From positions 1 to 5,103 of the forward strand of contig JAAZJV010000183.1 in assembly GCA_012800135.1 (NCBI GenBank): a stretch of DNA of 5,103 bases. Direction: 5' to 3'. Numbering within the stretch: position 1 is the first letter of the stretch; each line of letters starts with the position of its first letter. Of the stretch, positions 1-5,103 are shown piece by piece. Position numbers and translations under genes: made by a program. The DNA comes from Clostridiaceae bacterium. GTDB lineage: Bacteria > Bacillota > Clostridia > Saccharofermentanales > DTU023. Under the pieces are notes generated by a model that ran no database searches, was not told the origin of the DNA, and saw only the letters and a program-made list of their open reading frames with translations.

Positions 1-1226
1 ATATTCTAAAAAAATTTGCTGAAGAGAATTTTGATCATTTTGTCTACGTTAATTTAGAAAGAGAACCTCAAATTGCGGATGTATTTAATTACGATTACGA
101 TACGAAGAGAATTTTGGAAGATATAAGCAATTTAAAATTATCACCAAGAATTATTCCAGACAAAACCCTCCTATTGATAGACGAAATTCAAAATAACCCT
201 AAAGCGATAACGGCCTTGAAATATTTTCAGGAGGATATGCCAGAACTTGCAATAGCGGGCGCAGGTTCTTTATTAGGAGTATCCATCAGGGTAGAAGGAG
301 CCTCTTTTCCTGTCGGTAAGATAGACAGGTTAGAAATGTATCCAATGAGTTTTAAAGAATTTCTGCTGGAATCAAACAGCGGAAGAATAGCTCAAAGCAT
401 AGAGGGCTATGACAAAACAAAACCATTGCCTGAATATATTTTAGAAAAATTGAACAGGGAATATATGGACTATCTTTTGGTGGGGGGTATGCCGGAAGCT
501 GTTAAAATTTGGTTTGAAAACCGAAACATGTCCGAAGTTAATGAAATCCAAGACAATATCATCTTGGGTTACGAAAATGATTTTTCCAAGCACGGTCCGC
601 AAAAGGAATTAACCAATATAGAACTAATTTGGAGGTCTATACCCGAACAACTGGCTCGAGACAACAATAAATTTATATTCTCAAGGGTAAAAAAATCAGC
701 AAGAGCTAAAGATCTGGAAAAATCCATAGGTTGGCTTATAGATGCCGGACTTATCCACGTCGTTACAAAAGTAGACAACCCTCTAGTACCTTTATCTTTT
801 TATAGGGACTCTTTGTTTTACAAAATATACCTTTGCGATGCGGGGCTCTTGTCCAGGATGGCGAACTTTACACTAAGATCATTGCTTGAAAAAGATGAGT
901 CAACAGGCGGATTTAGGGGCTCTCTTGCTGAAAACTTCGTAAATAATGAACTTATTTCTCTAGGATATGATACATACTTCTGGAGATCAGATAACACAGC
1001 AGAATTGGACTTCTTAATTGAGGACGATGCCAGAGTCGTTCCGATAGAAGTAAAAGCAGAAACAAATACAAAAGCAAAAAGCTACAAGGTATTTGTTGAC
1101 AGATACAAGAATGAAGTAGGCTTCAAGTTCTCGCTAAAAAACATCGGAGCGAATTTAGTAGGAAGCACCAAGACGTATAGTTTGCCATTAGCTTTAGCAT
1201 ATAGAACTAAGGAGTATTTGAGCTGA
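1..1226 (+). CDS. DUF4143-type P-loop (AAA) ATPase with C-terminal nuclease-like fold, 5'-truncated by window edge
   Basis: Reading from position 3 the frame is open to the TGA at 1224-1226, giving at least 407 residues. The TTG at 114 is therefore an internal codon, not a credible start. In partial numbering (residue 1 = codon at 3), a Walker B strand LLLIDEIQ lies near 56-63. It is followed by the family-typical GAGSLLG (about 86-92), FPVGK (about 102-106), YPMSFKEFL and GGMPEAV (about 161-167). The C-terminal DUF4143 part has an E (about 310), D (about 336) and ExK (IEVKA, about 349-351) arrangement resembling a PD-(D/E)XK nuclease core. Family members normally begin with about 35-45 more residues carrying the GxxxxGKT Walker A loop, which would lie left of the window. 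These proteins are cytoplasmic, widespread and often solitary in bacteria and archaea. Their physiological role is not established, so a defence or DNA-processing role is only a guess. The gene looks intact and is AT-rich compared with its neighbours. Confidence 0.9.
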   Translation, partial: ILKKFAEENFDHFVYVNLEREPQIADVFNYDYDTKRILEDISNLKLSPRIIPDKTLLLIDEIQNNPKAITALKYFQEDMPELAIAGAGSLLGVSIRVEGASFPVGKIDRLEMYPMSFKEFLLESNSGRIAQSIEGYDKTKPLPEYILEKLNREYMDYLLVGGMPEAVKIWFENRNMSEVNEIQDNIILGYENDFSKHGPQKELTNIELIWRSIPEQLARDNNKFIFSRVKKSARAKDLEKSIGWLIDAGLIHVVTKVDNPLVPLSFYRDSLFYKIYLCDAGLLSRMANFTLRSLLEKDESTGGFRGSLAENFVNNELISLGYDTYFWRSDNTAELDFLIEDDARVVPIEVKAETNTKAKSYKVFVDRYKNEVGFKFSLKNIGANLVGSTKTYSLPLALAYRTKEYLS

Positions 1227-1252
1227 TGAAACAGGTAAAACCTTACAATTAA

Positions 1253-1309
1253 TTGACACGCAAAAATTGATGCACTTTAGACAAGAATTGATTATGGTGT
1301 TAGTATTAT
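1253..1309 (+). promoter_or_regulatory. Weak sigma-A-type promoter candidates for the flavin oxidoreductase gene
   Basis: The gap 1227-1355 has no visible terminator after the ATPase gene. A perfect -35 hexamer TTGACA is at 1253-1258, but the element 17 bases further on, TTTAGA at 1276-1281, is a poor -10. A better -10, TATTAT, is at 1304-1309, but its nearest -35-like sequence, TAGACA at 1278-1283, is 20 bases away. A third pair is TTGATG at 1267-1272 with GATTAT at 1290-1295, spaced 17. A promoter here is likely on position, but I cannot decide between these options. Read-through from the ATPase gene is also possible. Confidence 0.3.
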
Positions 1310-1341
1310 TCTAGTGAAATAGGCAAATAATATCGAAAAAT

Positions 1342-1348
1342 AGGAGGT
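1342..1348 (+). promoter_or_regulatory. Ribosome binding site of the flavin oxidoreductase gene
   Basis: AGGAGGT is a near-perfect Shine-Dalgarno sequence and ends seven bases before the ATG at 1356. It fixes the start codon of the downstream gene. Confidence 0.9.
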
Positions 1349-1355
1349 AAAAATT

Positions 1356-3299
1356 ATGCAAAACAACAAGTATGCCAAGTTATTTGATCCTATGAAAATA
1401 GGAAAAATGCATCTTAAAAACCGTCTGGTGATGTCGCCTATGGGAACTTTTACTCCCCAGCAAGACGGCACCGAGAGCGAAGAAGGCATGAAGTACTACG
1501 AGGAGCGAGCTCGTGGCGGAATAGGCATGATCATTGTCGGATCCTCGTTCTTGAACGAGATGACAGCTCAAGGGGGGTACACGTTAGGTCTTGACAACAA
1601 CAGAGCGCTCCCCAAAGCGACAGTATTGTGTGAACGCGTAAAGCGCTGGGGCACTAAAATTTGCTTATCGATGGGTCCCGGGACCGGCCGCAACGGCATG
1701 CCCGGTATCGGTGAACGCGTTCCCATTTCAGCCTCCGAGGTGCCTTCATTCTATGACCCCAATTTGATTTGCAGGGCACTCACCGTTGAAGAAATACATG
1801 AGTTGTTAGAATTGTGGGTTCAGGCATCACAATTTGCCGTGAATGCAGGATTTGACGCGATCGAAGTACATGCCCATTCAGGGTATTTGATCGACCAATT
1901 CATGTCCCCCATCTGGAACAAACGGACGGATGAATACGGCGGAAGCCTCGAGAATCGTCTGCGCTTCCCTGTGGAAATTGTTCAGACCATTCGCAAGACG
2001 GTTGGCCCGGATATGCCGATTCTCTTTAGAATTGCGCTGGATCACAAATTCCCGGGCGGCAGAACAATAGAAGACAGCATGCCCTTGCTTGAAGGACTTG
2101 AAAAAGCGGGTGTTGACGCTTTCGACGTAGATGCCAACGCTTATGAAAGCCTGGACTATGTTTTCCCGACAGCTTATCTGGGTGAAGCCTGTATGGCTTA
2201 CGTCTGTGAGGAAGCCAGAAAACACGTCAGTGTGCCGATCATGAACTCCGGAAACCACAGCCCTGAAACGGCTCTTGAATTAATCAATTCCGGAAACTGC
2301 GATTTTGCGATGTTTGGTCGTCAAGCCATTGCCGATCCGCAGTTCCCCAATAAACTCATGGAGAATCGTCGCGAAGATATACGTCCTTGTATTATCTGTA
2401 ACGAAGAGTGTATCGGGCGAATCTGGGGCAGGTTTACTCAATTAAGTTGCGCCGTGAATCCGAAAGTCGGTTTTGAGACATACATGAAAGTCGAGAAAAC
2501 CGATAATCCGAAAAACATCGTCGTCATCGGCGGCGGTCCCGGCGGACTGGAGGCCGCGTATACATCGGCTCTAAAGGGTCACAAGGTCACCCTATACGAG
2601 AAAAGTGACAAACTCGGCGGTGTTTTGGGCGTTATCGCAACCGCATCGTTTAAGAAGCGTATCCGTGAATTGATCGCTTGGTACGAGCGCCAGCTGGATA
2701 AACTAGGCGTTTCAATCAAGCTGAACATGGAGATTAAGCCTGATGACGCAGTTCTAGAGGCGGCCGACAGAATTTTCGTAGCGACGGGCTCCGTGCCGAT
2801 CGAATTGCCCATCAAAGGTATCACTTGTGAAAATGTAGTCGGTGTTATCGATGCACACGAAAATGGCATCAAGGGAGATAAGATTGTCGTCTGCGGCGGC
2901 GGATCCAGCGGATGCGATATCGCATTGGAGCTCGCTATGGAAGGAAAAGACGTCACCATTATCGAAATGCTCGACGAGTTAGCGCAAGACGCGATGGCAG
3001 TAAACAAGTTCAGTATCATGAGATTGCTCGCGGAAAACAATGTCACTATTCTTACCAACAGTGAAGTCATCGAAATCGACTGCGATGGTGCCACCATAAA
3101 GAAAAAAGACGGTTCCACAGAAAAGATTCTAGGAGACACCATCATCACCGCATTTGGTCAAGAATCTAATACTGCGATGCCCGATGCTATGAGACAAAAG
3201 TACAACACAAAAACGACAGTTATCGGCGACGCCGAAAAGGTGTCGAGAGCTTCATCTGCGATACGCTCAGGATTCTATGCCGCGATGTCTGTTGAATAA
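1356..3299 (+). CDS. NADH:flavin oxidoreductase, Old Yellow Enzyme family with [4Fe-4S] and FAD/NAD(P) domains (2,4-dienoyl-CoA reductase / BaiCD / enoate reductase-like)
   Basis: The protein has 647 residues, a full-length size for this cytoplasmic family, which reduces activated C=C bonds using electrons passed from NAD(P)H through FAD and an iron-sulfur cluster to FMN. Residues about 8-340 form the TIM barrel: LFDPMKIG, KNRLVMSPMG (21-30), HAHSGYLIDQF (172-182, with Y177 aligning to the active-site tyrosine of E. coli FadH) and DEYGGSLENR. The cluster motif is C345-x2-C348-x3-C352-x12-C365. The FAD Rossmann motif is VVIGGGPGGLEAA (389-401), a second nucleotide motif is VVCGGGSSGCDIA (511-523), and a closing GD box is VIGDA (622-626). 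The start is the ATG seven bases after AGGAGGT, and a strong terminator follows the gene. The region where FadH has its second catalytic residue (His252) reads DANAYESLDY, with no obvious histidine, so FadH's exact reaction is doubtful. The substrate could be an enoate, a dienoyl-CoA, a steroid or a bile acid; the neighbours give no clue. The superfamily call is firm and the substrate unknown. Confidence 0.93.
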   Translation: MQNNKYAKLFDPMKIGKMHLKNRLVMSPMGTFTPQQDGTESEEGMKYYEERARGGIGMIIVGSSFLNEMTAQGGYTLGLDNNRALPKATVLCERVKRWGTKICLSMGPGTGRNGMPGIGERVPISASEVPSFYDPNLICRALTVEEIHELLELWVQASQFAVNAGFDAIEVHAHSGYLIDQFMSPIWNKRTDEYGGSLENRLRFPVEIVQTIRKTVGPDMPILFRIALDHKFPGGRTIEDSMPLLEGLEKAGVDAFDVDANAYESLDYVFPTAYLGEACMAYVCEEARKHVSVPIMNSGNHSPETALELINSGNCDFAMFGRQAIADPQFPNKLMENRREDIRPCIICNEECIGRIWGRFTQLSCAVNPKVGFETYMKVEKTDNPKNIVVIGGGPGGLEAAYTSALKGHKVTLYEKSDKLGGVLGVIATASFKKRIRELIAWYERQLDKLGVSIKLNMEIKPDDAVLEAADRIFVATGSVPIELPIKGITCENVVGVIDAHENGIKGDKIVVCGGGSSGCDIALELAMEGKDVTIIEMLDELAQDAMAVNKFSIMRLLAENNVTILTNSEVIEIDCDGATIKKKDGSTEKILGDTIITAFGQESNTAMPDAMRQKYNTKTTVIGDAEKVSRASSAIRSGFYAAMSVE

Positions 3300-3305
3300 T
3301 TAGAT

Positions 3306-3337
3306 TTTCAGGAGGTCTCAAGCAAAGATCTCTGAAA
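3306..3337 (+). other. RNA hairpin in the 3' UTR of the reductase gene, burying an orphan Shine-Dalgarno-like sequence
   Basis: TTTCAGGAGGTC (3306-3317) can pair with GATCTCTGAAA (3327-3337) through eleven pairs, including one G-U wobble, with a single bulged G and a nine-base loop. The 5' arm contains AGGAGGT (3310-3316), a perfect ribosome binding site match, but no start codon lies at a usable distance behind it. It begins six bases after the reductase stop codon and may protect the mRNA 3' end or be a relic of a lost downstream gene. Base pairing is seen directly; any function is inference. Confidence 0.45.
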
Positions 3338-3354
3338 GACAACATATCATTCGA

Positions 3355-3389
3355 AAAAGGGCTATCCTCAAGAGGACGATAGCCCTTTT
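3355..3389 (+). terminator. Intrinsic terminator after the flavin oxidoreductase gene
   Basis: AAAAGGGCTATC (3355-3366) and GATAGCCCTTTT (3378-3389) are a perfect 12-base inverted repeat around an 11-base loop, and part of that loop (CCTC/GAGG) could extend the pairing. The T run on the + strand is only four long. On the - strand the stem would be followed by five T's, so the element could act in both directions. It lies 56 bases after the reductase stop and separates it from the secreted-protein gene. Confidence 0.85.
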
Positions 3390-3514
3390 GTACGCTTGAG
3401 AGTTAGGGTAACAAGCATTTCCTGCAAAAACATAAAATGATTCATTGTAACTGGATTGTAACTGATAACGCAGGTAAAACGTCCTGGATTTTCCAAAATA
3501 AGACCCGACGACAA
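3390..3514. other. Non-coding spacer between terminator and secreted-protein promoter
   Basis: The full gene-free stretch is 3300-3620 (321 bases). Apart from the hairpin, terminator, repeat and promoter listed separately, I see no convincing gene. A - strand open frame crosses it (3602 down to 3318), but it overlaps the terminator, has no recognisable domain and is most likely chance. CCTGC (3421-3425) and GCAGG (3470-3474) form a short inverted pair that brackets the tandem repeat; this is too short to claim as a site. Confidence 0.5.
3444..3465 (+). repeat. Tandem 11-base direct repeat, two copies
   Basis: ATTGTAACTGG (3444-3454) is followed directly by ATTGTAACTGA (3455-3465), identical at 10 of 11 positions. 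The period is close to one helical turn, so the copies face the same side of the DNA, as in some activator sites. The repeat lies about 50 bases before the -35 element of the secreted-protein promoter. A regulator-binding role is inference; no known operator consensus was recognised. Confidence 0.6.
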
Positions 3515-3520
3515 TGGAAA
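3490..3520. repeat. Short inverted repeat overlapping the -35 element
   Basis: TTTCCA (3490-3495) and TGGAAA (3515-3520) are perfect complements separated by 19 bases. The right arm is the -35 hexamer proposed for the secreted-protein gene, so a protein bound to both arms would block RNA polymerase. Six-base arms can occur by chance, so this is weak. Confidence 0.3.
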
Positions 3521-3543
3521 GAGTATTTATTATTATATATAAT
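3515..3543 (+). promoter_or_regulatory. Sigma-A-type promoter of the secreted-protein gene
   Basis: The -35 TGGAAA (3515-3520, four of six matches to consensus) and a perfect -10 TATAAT (3538-3543) are spaced by the ideal 17 bases within a strongly AT-rich run. The predicted transcript would start near 3550, leaving a 5' UTR of about 70 bases. That UTR contains the short palindrome-like GTGTAAACAC (3560-3569), whose role is unknown. Confidence 0.65.
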
Positions 3544-3602
3544 TGTCTCATGTATATGTGTGTAAACACTGACATTCGCGGCTTACCCTCTTGTGTGAAC
3601 AT

Positions 3603-3620
3603 ATGAAAGGCGTGACTTAA
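3603..3620 (+). other. Possible five-codon leader ORF (MKGVT) abutting the next start codon, with the downstream ribosome binding site inside it
   Basis: ATG at 3603 reads Met-Lys-Gly-Val-Thr and stops at TAA 3618-3620, directly touching the ATG at 3621. The same bases supply the modest Shine-Dalgarno GAAAGG (3605-3610), ten bases before 3621. The mini-ORF has no visible ribosome binding site of its own, so it may be chance. The in-frame TAA shows that the secreted protein cannot start further upstream. Confidence 0.3.
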
Positions 3621-5103
3621 ATGAGAAATAATAATACCAACTCCAAGAAAAATTTACTTAAGTTTCTTGTGGCTCTCCTATTAATCGGAGTCATCGTCTT
3701 TGCCGGCTTGCCCACGAAGGTAGAGGCGGGAAGCCCGGGTTCCTATAACACCAATTTCGACTGGGACGGTCAGGAAGAGGCTGAGCACGAATGGCCTTTG
3801 CCTGCGGAACCTGCCTTGGCTAAGACACGCACAGGGATTGGGACTGCCGGTTTTGCCTACAGTCGTTTTTACTATAACGACGAGGGACGAATTGTTCTGG
3901 AAATTGATTTCAGTATTTTCCCTGATCCGGCTAACAACGAGAGCTCAAATTCCAAATCTTTTAGAGATCAATGGAAGTATGCAAATCTATTCATTGATCC
4001 GGATCTTGCGATCATGGTTGACGACAACGCCAGTTTTTTCATGATGTCCTATCCTTTAGACAGCAAGACAGAGCTTTTGAGCAAGGCGACGAAATCCGGC
4101 GCGGAGAACAACGCCCTTCATGTTAACAACATCTACAAGCTGGATGTAAAAGATGTATATCCGAAAATGCCGACTTCTGACTATATGAAGTCGAAGCTGT
4201 ATTTGGTTTTGAAAAGCACCTTTAACAGAGACGATCTAAATCAAGACTACGCCTTGCAATTGCGCTATACCAACAACCAAAACCAGATTTATGAACAAAG
4301 AGGGTCTCTTGGCAAGCAGGTGCTAGGAAGTTACTATGGTCATATCCCGGAATATGATACGTTTGATGTTACCGCCAACAATGACAACGTGACCTTGAAA
4401 ACCGTCGCTCCTTTCCATACGGCATCCATGCCGGGAGCCATACCTAACCCCGTCTTACCGCCGGACATGATGAGGACGGTTGGCCAAGCGGTCATTTACG
4501 ACAACGTCCAAGGCAAACTCCACGTTTACTATAAGCAAGCGCCCAACCACTACATTTATAGATATGGAAGCACCTATTACGCGAATAACGGGTACTTTTT
4601 ATCGTCTTGGATCGGAATCCGCCAAGTTATGGACTCAAGAATTTTCAATGCCTTGAAACCCGATGAAAATGGTGTTGTCGGGCAGATGAAGATGTTTGAT
4701 CTGAACGGTGAAGGCTCCGGATGGAATGTGACAACATACATTAAGGCCGATGAATTTGACGAAACTCCTGTCACGGCTGATGTGAGCACGTATTCCTATA
4801 TGCTGGTTCCCAGCGGCTTCAAGACCGATATGACGAACAAGGCCATTGTTCCGCCTAGCCAAACCAACAATGTCAAGAATGTTTATCTCCATGGCTATAG
4901 GAAAGAGGCAGACTACGTCCGTTTTATTTACGATGTCGACAAGAATAAGATGGATGAAATATTTGCGTCGGCTAACAGCTCTACCTTGAGCATTTCTACC
5001 TCTTACATTACCGACCGCCCCACGGAAACAACCCAAACGGAATATCGCTTGGAAGCGTTGAATGACATCGTAATTCCTAAGGGAGCCAAAGTCGTTTTTG
5101 AGG
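3621..5103 (+). CDS. Secreted or cell-surface protein of unknown function, N-terminal 494 residues (3'-truncated by window edge)
   Basis: The frame is open from ATG 3621 to the last base, giving 494 complete codons and no stop. Residues 1-36 form a textbook signal peptide: a basic n-region with KKNLLK (9-14), a hydrophobic core FLVALLLIGVIVFAGL (15-30), and a probable signal peptidase I site VEA/GS after residue 36. The exported part has no cysteine, is rich in Tyr, Asn, Asp, Lys and Thr, and alternates short hydrophobic strands with polar turns, which suggests beta-rich extracellular domains. Before the edge I see no second membrane segment, LPxTG motif, catalytic motif or obvious sequence repeat; anchor or repeat domains may follow beyond it. 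It has its own promoter (3515-3543) and lies behind a terminator, so it is probably transcribed separately from the reductase. I do not recognise the family. The style recalls large adhesin-like surface proteins of Gram-positive anaerobic bacteria, but that is inference. Base composition is close to that of the reductase gene. Confidence 0.88.
   Translation, partial: MRNNNTNSKKNLLKFLVALLLIGVIVFAGLPTKVEAGSPGSYNTNFDWDGQEEAEHEWPLPAEPALAKTRTGIGTAGFAYSRFYYNDEGRIVLEIDFSIFPDPANNESSNSKSFRDQWKYANLFIDPDLAIMVDDNASFFMMSYPLDSKTELLSKATKSGAENNALHVNNIYKLDVKDVYPKMPTSDYMKSKLYLVLKSTFNRDDLNQDYALQLRYTNNQNQIYEQRGSLGKQVLGSYYGHIPEYDTFDVTANNDNVTLKTVAPFHTASMPGAIPNPVLPPDMMRTVGQAVIYDNVQGKLHVYYKQAPNHYIYRYGSTYYANNGYFLSSWIGIRQVMDSRIFNALKPDENGVVGQMKMFDLNGEGSGWNVTTYIKADEFDETPVTADVSTYSYMLVPSGFKTDMTNKAIVPPSQTNNVKNVYLHGYRKEADYVRFIYDVDKNKMDEIFASANSSTLSISTSYITDRPTETTQTEYRLEALNDIVIPKGAKVVFE

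Noticed and set aside
1226..1252. Eight-codon frame MKQVKPYN overlapping the ATPase stop (TGATG)
   Set aside because: The overlap looks like translational coupling, but the peptide is too short and has no support.
2579..3148. 189-codon - strand open frame inside the reductase gene
   Set aside because: It is antisense to the conserved FAD/NAD(P) domains. Its Ser/Ile/Pro-rich translation is what the complement of such a gene gives.
1356..3299. Assigning the reductase specifically as baiCD or fadH
   Set aside because: Only superfamily motifs are visible. There are no bile-acid or beta-oxidation neighbours, and the active-site segment differs from FadH.
3318..3602. 94-codon - strand open frame in the intergenic region
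   Set aside because: It spans the intrinsic terminator and the secreted-protein promoter, has no recognisable domain, and its translation looks like random composition.
4577..5036. Two overlapping - strand open frames at the right end
   Set aside because: Both are antisense to the continuous secreted-protein frame and lack recognisable motifs.
1..5103. CRISPR array, tRNA or rRNA genes, insertion-sequence ends, attachment sites
   Set aside because: I found no regularly spaced repeats, no cloverleaf-like segment, no transposase motif and no terminal inverted repeats in the window.

Overview
The window looks like chromosomal DNA from a low-GC, Gram-positive, probably strictly anaerobic bacterium of the Clostridia/Tissierellia type. 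Three things point that way: strong AGGAGG-type ribosome binding sites, a flavin/[4Fe-4S] Old Yellow Enzyme-family reductase typical of anaerobes, and a long cysteine-free secreted protein with a Gram-positive style signal peptide. I cannot name the genus from sequence alone.

Layout, all genes on the + strand. Positions 1-1226 hold the 3' part of a DUF4143-type P-loop ATPase gene; its reading frame is already open at the left edge, so its start and Walker A loop lie outside the window. A 129-base gap (1227-1355) carries only weak promoter candidates and a good ribosome binding site. Positions 1356-3299 encode a complete 647-residue NADH:flavin oxidoreductase of the 2,4-dienoyl-CoA reductase / BaiCD / enoate reductase superfamily. 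Positions 3300-3620 are non-coding and hold a hairpin that buries an orphan Shine-Dalgarno-like sequence, a clear intrinsic terminator, a tandem 11-base repeat and a good sigma-A-type promoter. From 3621 to the right edge runs the first 494 codons of a secreted or surface protein that I do not recognise.

The three genes do not look like one functional pathway. The reductase is closed off by a terminator and the secreted protein has its own promoter, so they are probably separate transcription units. The ATPase gene is visibly more AT-rich than the other two and may have a different history. I do not see a clear new multi-gene system. The item most worth following is the long secreted protein that starts at 3621, together with the structured intergenic region in front of it.
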